Notes under the pieces: model-generated
Told to the model about the DNA's origin: nothing
What the model saw: only the letters and a program-made list of their open reading frames with translations
The model's database searches: none
Shown: positions 24,148 through 32,989 of the stretch, piece by piece
Layout: each line of letters starts with the position of its first letter
Numbering within the stretch: position 1 is the first letter of the stretch
Source of the DNA: CAZHJK01 sp964533275
GTDB taxonomy: Bacteria > Bacillota > Clostridia > Eubacteriales > Garciellaceae
Assembly: GCA_964533275.1 (NCBI GenBank)
Contig: CAZHJK010000003.1
Coordinates: forward strand, 109,112 to 173,111
DNA: 64,000 bases
Direction: 5' to 3'
Position numbers and translations under genes: made by a program

Positions 24148-24369
24148 ATGGCTATAATTGTAAATCTAGATGTTATGATGGCAAAAAGAAAAGTCTCCTT
24201 AACCGAATTGGCAAAAAGAATTAATTTGACTAATGCTAATCTTTCTATTTTAAAGACAAATAAAGCTAAGGCTATTAGGTTCTCTACCCTAGAGGCAATT
24301 TGTCGAGAACTTGATTGTCAACCAGGAGATATTTTAGAATATAGTAAAGATCCTTTACAACAGAACTAA
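24148..24369 (+). CDS. YozG-type Cro/CI helix-turn-helix regulator
   Basis: 73 residues, nearly all HTH_XRE/YozG domain: KVSLTELAKRINLTNANLSILKTNK, then RFSTLEAICRELDCQPGDILEY. It is the partner of the DUF2975 protein. The last five codons and the stop lie within the 383-bp direct repeat, and the same end sequence occurs, without the gene body, at 23130. This implies that the repeat was copied from behind such a gene. Confidence 0.9.
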   Translation: MAIIVNLDVMMAKRKVSLTELAKRINLTNANLSILKTNKAKAIRFSTLEAICRELDCQPGDILEYSKDPLQQN

Positions 24370-24412
24370 TGTTCGGCATAATATAGGTAAATATTTATAG
24401 GTGGTGGAAAAG

Positions 24413-24602
24413 ATGATACGAAAAACTCTTTCCAGCTCATTAGTAAATCATAAAACTATAACTATAATATATGAAGGAAACAGAAATTGCCCAAAGAAGA
24501 ATTCAAGTAGTGAAAATAGAAGAGGATTATATCAAAGCATTGGATATGGATAAAAACTCTATTAGGACATTTAAAATAAAAAATATACTTTCAGCAAGGT
24601 GA
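24413..24602 (+). pseudogene. Frameshifted small WYL-like protein, copy 2
   Basis: Same reading frames and the same frameshift as copy 1 at 23190. The lesion therefore predates the duplication, or the two copies were homogenised by recombination. Confidence 0.75.
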
Positions 24603-24632
24603 CAAAAGAACTTCTATGTCGCCTTTTTTTGT
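24597..24632 (+). terminator. Terminator within repeat copy 2
   Basis: GGTGAC/GTCGCC stem with a T run, identical to copy 1. It would end transcription of the DUF2975/HTH operon ahead of addB. Confidence 0.8.
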
Positions 24633-24796
24633 TCGGCGAATGAATTCGCCTCTACGGGATATTGAAATAATTCAAGCCTGACTTTTGTTTGGGATTTTTG
24701 GTTAAATAATGAAAACCATCAAAGTTGAATTTTTGATATAATATATAGAATATGACCTATGAAAAATTAATTGCTCGTGGAAAAGGGGGAAGAATT

Positions 24797-27700
24797 TTGG
24801 CTGTTCAATATATTTTAGGAAGAGCAGGAAGAGGGAAAACCAGAAGGGTTTTTGAAGAAATTAAGGCGGCTCTAAAGAGGACTGAGAATGAAAGACTTAT
24901 ACTTATTGTACCGGAACAATTTACCCTGCAAGCCGAAAGGGATTTGATCCAGTATCTGGGAACCCCGGGAATCATGAGAATAGAGGTATTAAGCTTTACT
25001 AGACTTGCCTATCATGTTTTTAATGAAGCAGGGGGAATAACTAGAATTCCCATTGATGATCAGGGTAAGAGCATGATGCTTAGAAAGATTATAAATGAGA
25101 TTCAAGATGACTTAAATATATTTAGTAAAACAGCCCAGCAGCATGGATTTATTTCTAAGTTTATTGACTTAGTTAGTTCATTAAAGAAAAATAATGTATA
25201 TCCACTGGACTTAAAGAGCCAGCTTAATTATATGGAAGAGGGCATGATGAAGGAAAAGCTAAAGGATATAGCTTTTATTTATGAAGGTATGCTTGAAAAA
25301 TCCGCAGGCTCCTATATGGATAGCGATGATGCCATGGGATTATTACTAGAGAAAATGGAGGAGGCTAGCTTTTTAAAGAATACCTATATATGGATTGATG
25401 GATTTAGCAGCTTTCCTGCCCAAAGTATTGCAATTATACAAAAGTTAATGAAGATTACTAAAAATACAACAATAACCCTGCCCATGGATATTAGTGAAAA
25501 TCCTAGGGATAGAGAGCTATTTAGTCTGTCAAAGAAGATATTTGATAAGCTAAGACAAGGTGCCGGGGAGCAAGGATTAGAGGAAAAAATTTTAGATTTA
25601 AATTCTAAACCAAACGAATTTATACATAGGGAAATCCGACATTTAGAAGGTGAGCTCTATGCATATCCATATAATCAATATCCCCTGGATGTAGAAAATA
25701 TTGAGGTGTTTAAGGGGGCTAATATCTATAGTGAAATAGAGTATATGGCGGCAAAGGTGATTGAATTAGTTAGGGAACGAAGCTATAGGTGGAGAGAAAT
25801 TGCCATAGTATGTAATGACCTTGAGGGCTATGGAAGCATTATAAAAAGAACCCTGGAGGAATACCATATTCCCTATTTTCTTGACCAAAAAAGAAGTATT
25901 ATGAATAACCCAATCATCGAGTATATATTATCCTGTATAGAAGCCATAAATAAGGGCTATCGCTATGAGGATGTATCTAGATTATTTAAAACTGGGTTTA
26001 GTCCCTTAAGTATAGATGAATATGAAAAGCTAGAGATTTATATACTTCAATATGGTATTAGGGGGAAGAAGTGGAAATCTCCCTTTGAATGGGGTAAGGA
26101 GGAAAACTTAGCAGCTTTAAATGAAAGTCGAGAAAAGTTTATAGAACCCCTAATTAAGATGGAAAAAAGATTAAAGGGAAAACACAGCTTTGGAGAGATT
26201 ACTAAAACCCTATATGAATATTTAGAGGATGTGGGGTTAAAGGAAAAACTAGAGCTATGGATTCAGGAGCTTAGGGATCAAGGGCTATATGAATATGTAA
26301 ATGAAAATACCCAAATCTGGAATATTGTAATGGATACCCTGGATCAATTAGTGGAGATATTAGGGCAGGAAAATGTAGATTTAAGGGAGTACTATTCTAT
26401 TTTGCAGTCGGGATTTTCCTCCTATGAGATTGGTATTATACCTACTACCCTTGACCAGGTTTTAGTGGGGCAAATCCAACGATCAAAAAGCCATGATATT
26501 AAGGCGCTTTTTGTGGTTGGGATTAATGACGGGGTATTGCCCTCGGGTTTAGACGAAAAGGATATTCTATCCAATGATGAAAAAATGAAGCTGCAGCAAG
26601 CTGGAATAGATTTAGGGTCAGATTACGAAACCCGATCCTATCAGGAGCGATACTTAATTTATTCATCAATGTCTAAGCCCCAGGAATATCTATGGCTAAG
26701 TTATGCCCTAGCTGATGGTGAAGGCAAGGCAATTCGACCCTCCAGCCTTATTGATAGAATTAAAAAGATATTTCCTAGGATAAAAGAGGAAAGTGATATT
26801 TTAGAGGATTTAAATCAGCAGAAAAAGCTAATCTCTATACCCCACAGCACCTTTAAGCATTTAGTAGAAAATCTTAGGCAAGAGGTGGATGGAAGCTCTA
26901 ACCAAGGCTTATGGTGGGATGTATATGGTTGGTATTATAATCAACCCCAATGGAAGGAGACGAGGGAGAGCATTATTCAAGGGCTTTTCCACAATAATCA
27001 GGTGGCAGATGTTGGACGGGACCAAGCCAGGTTAATGTATAAGTATCCTATCCATTCCAGTGTATCCAGACTAGAGGGCTATGTTAATTGTCCCTTTGCC
27101 CATTTTATAAAATATGGACTTAAGCCTAAGGAATTGAAGGAGTACAAGGTTGAACCCCCGGATATTGGTGTGCTATTTCATGACTCAATGGCATTATTTA
27201 CAGATCATTTAAGGAAGAATGATTTAAATTGGTCAGAAATTGATAGGGATTTAGCCCATGAGATTATGGATGGAATTGTAGATGAGATGGTACCTGGATA
27301 TGGGGAGGGCGTATTTAACAGCACCCATAGGTATAAATACCTGGTTAAACGACTAAAGAGAATAAGTAATAGGGCTATTTGGACCTTAACCTCCCACCTA
27401 AAACAGGGGGAATTTAAATTATTAGATCACGAGATAGCCTTTGGCAGAGACGGACTTTTCCCTGCCCTTGAGATAGAGCTTTCCGACGGAAGCAAGATAT
27501 TTTTAGAGGGTAGGATAGATAGAGTAGACATCTTAGAAGGGCTTGAGGAGGACTATGTAAAGATTATTGATTATAAGTCGGGGAATCAGAACTTTAGTCT
27601 TTCGGATGTTTATTATGGATTAAGTCTTCAATTAATGGTTTATATCGGCGCAATGATGCAGCAAACCTCTAAAAATAAGAAGCCCTTAAAACCAGCTGGG

Positions 27701-28192
27701 GTATTCTATTTTAAGATTGATGACCCCATGGTGCAGACGGATGAAAAGATTATTGAAAGGGTAGAGGAGGAAATAGAAAGGCAGCTTAAAATGAAGGGGT
27801 TAGCCCTAAAGGATACTAATATTGTACGAGCAATGGATAGGGAGATTGATAAGCAGTCAAGGATAATTCCCGTTGGAATAGGCAAGGATGATAAGTTTTA
27901 TAAGAGCTCCTCAGTTTTAGAGGAAGAAGGGTTTTTTGAATTATTAAACCACGCCCAGGGTCTGATTAAGGACATAAGTGAAGAAATGCTAAAGGGTAAC
28001 ATAAAAATTTATCCTGTTAAGGAAGGCAAAAAAACCGCCTGTGATTATTGCTCCTATAAGGGGATTTGCCAATTTGATACCCTGTTTGAGGATAATCAAT
28101 ATCATAATATAAAAAGGCTTGAGGATGAAGAGGTATTAGAGAAATTAAAAAATAAGCAGGAGGTGCAAGGGCATGGTAAATTGGACCGATAA
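24797..28192 (+). CDS. addB: ATP-dependent helicase/nuclease subunit B
   Basis: About 1131 residues. AddB is the second subunit of the AddAB nuclease that resects double-strand breaks and recognises Chi. N-terminal GRAGRGKTRR is the Walker A-like loop. Near the C-terminus is a PD-(D/E)XK nuclease: EGRIDRVDIL and VKIIDYKSG. Iron-sulfur cysteines are in YVNCPFAHF and in CDYCSYKGIC. The preferred start is TTG 24797 behind AAAAGGGGGA, giving MAVQYILGRAG; an ATG at 24752 lacks a ribosome site. It overlaps addA by 20 bases. Confidence 0.96.
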   Translation: MAVQYILGRAGRGKTRRVFEEIKAALKRTENERLILIVPEQFTLQAERDLIQYLGTPGIMRIEVLSFTRLAYHVFNEAGGITRIPIDDQGKSMMLRKIINEIQDDLNIFSKTAQQHGFISKFIDLVSSLKKNNVYPLDLKSQLNYMEEGMMKEKLKDIAFIYEGMLEKSAGSYMDSDDAMGLLLEKMEEASFLKNTYIWIDGFSSFPAQSIAIIQKLMKITKNTTITLPMDISENPRDRELFSLSKKIFDKLRQGAGEQGLEEKILDLNSKPNEFIHREIRHLEGELYAYPYNQYPLDVENIEVFKGANIYSEIEYMAAKVIELVRERSYRWREIAIVCNDLEGYGSIIKRTLEEYHIPYFLDQKRSIMNNPIIEYILSCIEAINKGYRYEDVSRLFKTGFSPLSIDEYEKLEIYILQYGIRGKKWKSPFEWGKEENLAALNESREKFIEPLIKMEKRLKGKHSFGEITKTLYEYLEDVGLKEKLELWIQELRDQGLYEYVNENTQIWNIVMDTLDQLVEILGQENVDLREYYSILQSGFSSYEIGIIPTTLDQVLVGQIQRSKSHDIKALFVVGINDGVLPSGLDEKDILSNDEKMKLQQAGIDLGSDYETRSYQERYLIYSSMSKPQEYLWLSYALADGEGKAIRPSSLIDRIKKIFPRIKEESDILEDLNQQKKLISIPHSTFKHLVENLRQEVDGSSNQGLWWDVYGWYYNQPQWKETRESIIQGLFHNNQVADVGRDQARLMYKYPIHSSVSRLEGYVNCPFAHFIKYGLKPKELKEYKVEPPDIGVLFHDSMALFTDHLRKNDLNWSEIDRDLAHEIMDGIVDEMVPGYGEGVFNSTHRYKYLVKRLKRISNRAIWTLTSHLKQGEFKLLDHEIAFGRDGLFPALEIELSDGSKIFLEGRIDRVDILEGLEEDYVKIIDYKSGNQNFSLSDVYYGLSLQLMVYIGAMMQQTSKNKKPLKPAGVFYFKIDDPMVQTDEKIIERVEEEIERQLKMKGLALKDTNIVRAMDREIDKQSRIIPVGIGKDDKFYKSSSVLEEEGFFELLNHAQGLIKDISEEMLKGNIKIYPVKEGKKTACDYCSYKGICQFDTLFEDNQYHNIKRLEDEEVLEKLKNKQEVQGHGKLDR

Positions 28193-31100
28193 TCAACAAT
28201 TGGCAATTGATAGTAGAAATAAAAATCTATTATTGTCAGCAGCTGCAGGTTCAGGAAAAACCGCTGTTTTAGTTGAAAGAATTATACAATTAATTATAAA
28301 GGATAATGCAGATATTGATAGATTTCTAATTGTAACCTTTACCAATGCTGCTGCAGGAGAAATGAGGGACAGGATTGGCAAGGCATTGTACTTGGCCATT
28401 GAAGAGGGAATAGGGGATGAACAGCATCTTAGAAGACAAATCCAGCTTTTAGACCGTGCCTTTATATCTACCCTTCACTCATTTTGTATTGATATAGTTA
28501 AGAAATATTTTCACTTAATCGATATAGATCCTATTTTCCGTATTGGAGATAGCACTGAAACTACCCTGCTAAAGCTAGAGGCATTGGAGGAATTATTTGA
28601 ATCCCAATATGAAAAGGAAGATAAATCCTTTTTAGAATTAGTAGAGATGTATGGAGGAAGTCGTAATGATCTAGGCTTGCAAAATCTAGTGATAGGCTTG
28701 TATGATTTCATACAAAGTAAGCCCCAGCCAGAGGATTGGCTAGTAGAAAGAGTAGAGGACTTTTCCATGGATGAAGAGGAATTCTCCAATAGTATAATGA
28801 TTAAAAGCCTAATAGAGCAATTACTTATTGATATAGAAGGAGCTATTAATTACTTTAATGAAGCTAAGGAAATAGCTTTAACCCCAGGGGGACCTGATGT
28901 TTATGAAGAAATTATACAGGATGATATTGAACAAGTTGAAGGATTAAAGGATAGCTTAAAGGAAGGATTATTACCCTTTTATGAAGGTCTGCAAACCATA
29001 AAGCATAAAAGACTGAAGCCAGCCAAGGATGCCGATGAGGATTTAAAAGACTCCAGCAAAGATCTTAGGAATAAAGGTAAGGACATTATAAAGGATATAG
29101 GCAAGAAGCTATTGATAAAAAGCCCTAAGGAATTTGTGCAGGAGCTAAATGAAATATATCCCCATATGAAATATCTAGGAAAATTGGCAATAGATCTGGG
29201 GAAATTATATAGCCAGAAAAAGCAGGAAAAGGGAATATTGGACTTTAATGATTTAGAGCACTATGGATTAGATATATTACAGCATGATGAGGCGGTTGAG
29301 GAATATAGGGGGAAATTTGACTATATTTTTGTGGATGAATATCAGGATAGTAACCTTATTCAAGAGACTATAGTGGATAGAATAAAGCGGAAGGACAATG
29401 TATTTTTAGTAGGGGATGTTAAGCAGAGTATATATCGCTTTCGCCTTGCAGATCCCTCCCTATTTATAGAGAAATATGAAAACTACCAAGATGAAGAATC
29501 CTCCATTGATCGACGAATAGATTTAAGTAAGAACTTCAGAAGCCGTAAGGCGATTATTGATGGAGCAAATTTTATATTTAGCAATTTAATGAGTAAGGAA
29601 TTTGGAGAGATTGAATATGACAGTAGGGCTGCTCTTTATCTAGGAGGCGACTTTAAAGAAATAGAGGATAGCCAGGTTGAACTAAATATCATAGAGATAG
29701 ATAGGGAATTACAGGAAGAAAATAATACTGATGCAATAGAGGAGCTTGAGGATATAGAGATAGAAGCCCATTGGGTGGCAAAGCGAATAAAAGAATTATT
29801 GGAAAGAGAAATTTATGATTCCAAGGAAAATGTTTATAGGAAAATAGAGTATAAGGATATTGTGGTTTTACTGCGAACCACTAAGGGCTGGGCTGAAACA
29901 TATTGTGAAACCTTTGTCTCCCAGGGAATACCTGTTTATGCAGATGTAAATAGCGGCTATTTCGAGACCATAGAAATAAATATTTTGATGAATTTACTTA
30001 AGGTAATTGATAATAAGCGTCAGGATATTCCATTACTTAGTGTCCTGCGGTCTCCTATTTTTGGATTTGACACAGAGGAATTAATTAAAATCCGAGGTGC
30101 CAGCTCTAAGGATACTTATTTTGAAGCCCTTGAGGAGTACATTGAAAAGCAGGATGATAAGCTTACTCAAAAGCTAAAGGGAGTTTTAAATAGCCTAAGC
30201 CAATGGAAGGAAGCCTCCAGATATATTTCCATTGAGGACTTTATTTGGAAGCTATTGATGGAAAGTAATTATTATTATTATGTAGGGGCAATGCCTGGAG
30301 GATTGCAGAGGCAGGCTAATATCAGAGTGCTTTTAGATCGTGCCCGACAATTTCAACAAACCTCTATGAAGGGGTTGTTTCACTTTATAAAATTTGTGGA
30401 TCAGTTAAAGTCCTCCAGCGGAGATATGGGCACGGCAAAAACCCTGGGTGAAAATGATAATGTTGTGCGTATTATGAGTATCCATAAGAGTAAGGGCTTG
30501 GAATTTCCTGTTGTAATCCTTGGAGGGATGGGGAAGCAATTTAATCTACAGGACACCAGACAGGCTGTACTGTTTCATAAGGATTTAGGGCTAGGGCCCA
30601 ATTATGTGAATGTGCAGCGACGTTCCTATAATGAAAGTATAGCTAAGATAGCTATGAAAAATAAGATTAAATATGAAAATCTCTCAGAGGAAATGAGGGT
30701 ACTTTATGTGGCACTAACTCGACCAAAGGATAAGTTAATAATGGTAGGGCTGGGAAAGAGTTTAGATAAGAAATTAGAGAAGTGGTCCCATGCAATAGGA
30801 CCCTACAATTTTGCCAATGGAAAAAGCTATCTGGATTGGGTATGCCCATTAGTATTAAGACATGCCCAGGGACAATCCCTAAGGGACAGGGGAGAAATAA
30901 ATTGGGAAGAAGGGAAGCTTATTAAGGATCCCTCCCAGTGGAAGGTTAATTGTATTAATTCCCAGGAGGTTACCTATAAAGAATATAAAAAACAACTAGA
31001 TGGTCAAAAAATGAAAGATAAGCTTTTAAACTACCCATGTCAAGGGGACGGTTCTGTTGACACCAAAATTATTAATCGTTTGAATTGGAGCTATGAAAAT

Positions 31101-31763
31101 CAAATAGCTACCAAGCTTCCCTCAAAACTATCCGTAACCGACATAAAAAAGGCAAAGGTAAATACAGCCGCAGCCCTAGCAGTTAATATTCCTATTATGA
31201 CGGCAAGACCAGCCTTTATGGAGGGTAAGGGAGGGCTTAGCGGGCAGGAAAGGGGTATAGTTACCCACTTTGTGCTTCAACATCTAAGATTAGACCAAGT
31301 GCAATCTAAGGAAGATATTCAAGGGCAAATCCAGGAGATGGTATTTAGGGAGCTTATCCGGGAAGGAGAGGCTAAGGCTATAGATACTGAAGGGCTGTAT
31401 AAATTCTTTAAATCCCCAATAGGAAGAAGAATGCTACATGCTGATTATGTCTTTAGGGAAGTACCCTTTAACCTAGTAAAGAAGGCTAAGGAAGTATTAC
31501 CTACCTTAGAGGATATATCCTCCTGTGATGAGGAGATATTGATACAAGGGGTTATTGACTGCTATTTTGTGGAGAAGGAAGAACTAATACTTATTGATTA
31601 TAAAACCGACTATTATCATAATGAGACCATGAGACAAGAGCTTGTGGAGAAATACAGGTCACAAATTCAATTATATAAAGAGGCATTAGAAAAGATAAAG
31701 GGTAGAAGGGTAAAGGAAGCCTACTTGTATCTACTCCATGGAAACGAGGAGGTAAGGCTATGA
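28173..31763 (+). CDS. addA: ATP-dependent helicase/nuclease subunit A
   Basis: A 1196-residue UvrD-like helicase with C-terminal nuclease. Motif I is SAAAGSGKTAVLVER (about 23-37), motif II FVDEYQDSN (about 386), and motif III VGDVKQSIYRFR. MSIHKSKGLEFPVV (motif V) and LYVALTRPKDKL (motif VI) follow. The nuclease residues are in GVIDCYFVEKEELILIDYKTDY near the end. It starts inside addB, so the two are translationally coupled. Between motif VI and the nuclease a palindromic family C repeat (31038-31062) encodes about eight residues (near CQGDGSVDT) in frame, apparently tolerated in a linker. Confidence 0.97.
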   Translation: MVNWTDNQQLAIDSRNKNLLLSAAAGSGKTAVLVERIIQLIIKDNADIDRFLIVTFTNAAAGEMRDRIGKALYLAIEEGIGDEQHLRRQIQLLDRAFISTLHSFCIDIVKKYFHLIDIDPIFRIGDSTETTLLKLEALEELFESQYEKEDKSFLELVEMYGGSRNDLGLQNLVIGLYDFIQSKPQPEDWLVERVEDFSMDEEEFSNSIMIKSLIEQLLIDIEGAINYFNEAKEIALTPGGPDVYEEIIQDDIEQVEGLKDSLKEGLLPFYEGLQTIKHKRLKPAKDADEDLKDSSKDLRNKGKDIIKDIGKKLLIKSPKEFVQELNEIYPHMKYLGKLAIDLGKLYSQKKQEKGILDFNDLEHYGLDILQHDEAVEEYRGKFDYIFVDEYQDSNLIQETIVDRIKRKDNVFLVGDVKQSIYRFRLADPSLFIEKYENYQDEESSIDRRIDLSKNFRSRKAIIDGANFIFSNLMSKEFGEIEYDSRAALYLGGDFKEIEDSQVELNIIEIDRELQEENNTDAIEELEDIEIEAHWVAKRIKELLEREIYDSKENVYRKIEYKDIVVLLRTTKGWAETYCETFVSQGIPVYADVNSGYFETIEINILMNLLKVIDNKRQDIPLLSVLRSPIFGFDTEELIKIRGASSKDTYFEALEEYIEKQDDKLTQKLKGVLNSLSQWKEASRYISIEDFIWKLLMESNYYYYVGAMPGGLQRQANIRVLLDRARQFQQTSMKGLFHFIKFVDQLKSSSGDMGTAKTLGENDNVVRIMSIHKSKGLEFPVVILGGMGKQFNLQDTRQAVLFHKDLGLGPNYVNVQRRSYNESIAKIAMKNKIKYENLSEEMRVLYVALTRPKDKLIMVGLGKSLDKKLEKWSHAIGPYNFANGKSYLDWVCPLVLRHAQGQSLRDRGEINWEEGKLIKDPSQWKVNCINSQEVTYKEYKKQLDGQKMKDKLLNYPCQGDGSVDTKIINRLNWSYENQIATKLPSKLSVTDIKKAKVNTAAALAVNIPIMTARPAFMEGKGGLSGQERGIVTHFVLQHLRLDQVQSKEDIQGQIQEMVFRELIREGEAKAIDTEGLYKFFKSPIGRRMLHADYVFREVPFNLVKKAKEVLPTLEDISSCDEEILIQGVIDCYFVEKEELILIDYKTDYYHNETMRQELVEKYRSQIQLYKEALEKIKGRRVKEAYLYLLHGNEEVRL
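31038..31062. repeat. Family C palindromic repeat inside addA
   Basis: TGTCAA and TTGACA arms surround the core GGGGACGGTTCT. The frame of addA is kept through it. Confidence 0.75.
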
Positions 31764-32989
31764 GAATTTTGCATACATCAGATTGGCATCTAGGAAAAAG
31801 TCTAGAGGGATATAGTCGACTACCAGAGCAGGAGCAATTTTTAGACGAGCTTGTTGAAATAGTAGAAAGAGAAAAAATTGATTTAATATTGGTTGCAGGG
31901 GATATTTACGATCATTCTAACCCGCCGGCAGCAGCTGAGAAGCTATTTTACCAAAGTATGAAGAGGCTATCTAAGGATGGACAGCGTGCCGTTATAGTAA
32001 TAGCTGGTAACCATGATAATCCAGACCGATTAACAGCTGCGAGTCCCTTAGCCTATGAGCATGGGATTGTACTTTTAGGTACTCCCAAAAGCGTAGCCCA
32101 TACTGGTAAATATGGGGGCTTTGAAATAGTAGAGTCAGGACAGGGGTATATAAAGCTTATTATAGGGGATGAGAAGGTGGTAGCCATTACACTACCTTAT
32201 CCTAGTGAAAAGAGATTAAATGAAATTATAAGCATTGAAGCTGATGAAGAAGAAATGCAATTATCATATTCCCAGAGGATTGGACAAATATTTAGCGATC
32301 TTTCAAAGCATTTTAGTGAGGATTCCATTAATCTAGTCCTATCCCACCTTTATATGCTAGGGGGAGAGGAATGTGATTCTGAAAGACAAATTCAATTGGG
32401 GGGGAGTATGGCAGTGGAGGCATCCCTATTACCATCCGCCCAATATATTGCCCTGGGTCATCTTCACCGCCCCCAAACTGTGGTAGGAGGGCAGAATAGA
32501 GCATTTTATAGCGGGTCACCTCTGCAATATAGTAAAAGTGAAATAAACTATAGTAAATGTGTATATAAAATAGATATAGAACCAGGACAAGAGCCTTTGG
32601 TACAGCCCATATATTTAAAAAACTATAAGCCCATAGAGGTATGGAAATGCTGTGGAATTGAGGAGGCACTAAATCGTTGTCAGGAGCAAGCTCAAAAGGA
32701 TATATGGGTTTACTTAGAAATAGAAACCGATCGGGTTCTTACAAGGGATGAGATTAAAGCCCTTAGGGATATAAGAAAGGATATAGTGGAAATTCGTCCA
32801 CTGCTTACAATAGAAGAGAACAAAGAGGATGAAATAGAAAATTTATCCGAACTAAATATGATTGAACTGTTTAATAATTTTTATATTAAGGATAGTGGAG
32901 TACAACCCAGTCGAGAACTGGTAGAAATGTTTTCACAAATTATAGGGGAAGAGGGGGAAGAAAATGAAGCCATTAATGTTGAAGATTAG
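31760..32989 (+). CDS. sbcD: Exonuclease SbcCD subunit D
   Basis: A 409-residue Mre11-type nuclease that, with SbcC, opens hairpins and removes protein-blocked ends. The phosphoesterase motifs are all visible: HTSDWHLGK (I), AGDIYDHSNP (II), AGNHDNPDR (III), VLSHLYM, and ALGHLHRPQ. It overlaps addA by four bases and sbcC by 26 bases, so addB-addA-sbcD-sbcC forms one tightly coupled repair operon. Slightly longer than E. coli SbcD, as is common in Firmicutes. Confidence 0.97.
   Translation: MRILHTSDWHLGKSLEGYSRLPEQEQFLDELVEIVEREKIDLILVAGDIYDHSNPPAAAEKLFYQSMKRLSKDGQRAVIVIAGNHDNPDRLTAASPLAYEHGIVLLGTPKSVAHTGKYGGFEIVESGQGYIKLIIGDEKVVAITLPYPSEKRLNEIISIEADEEEMQLSYSQRIGQIFSDLSKHFSEDSINLVLSHLYMLGGEECDSERQIQLGGSMAVEASLLPSAQYIALGHLHRPQTVVGGQNRAFYSGSPLQYSKSEINYSKCVYKIDIEPGQEPLVQPIYLKNYKPIEVWKCCGIEEALNRCQEQAQKDIWVYLEIETDRVLTRDEIKALRDIRKDIVEIRPLLTIEENKEDEIENLSELNMIELFNNFYIKDSGVQPSRELVEMFSQIIGEEGEENEAINVED

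Larger units (their letters stand above)
24353..24735 (+). repeat. 383-bp direct repeat, copy 2
   Basis: Second copy, offset by exactly 1223 bases from copy 1. It begins inside the HTH gene and ends just ahead of the addB promoter region. Confidence 0.95.

Noticed and set aside
31760..32989. Separate promoter for sbcCD
   Set aside because: Genes from addB to sbcC overlap without gaps; there is no non-coding space, and no clear promoter stands out within addA's end.
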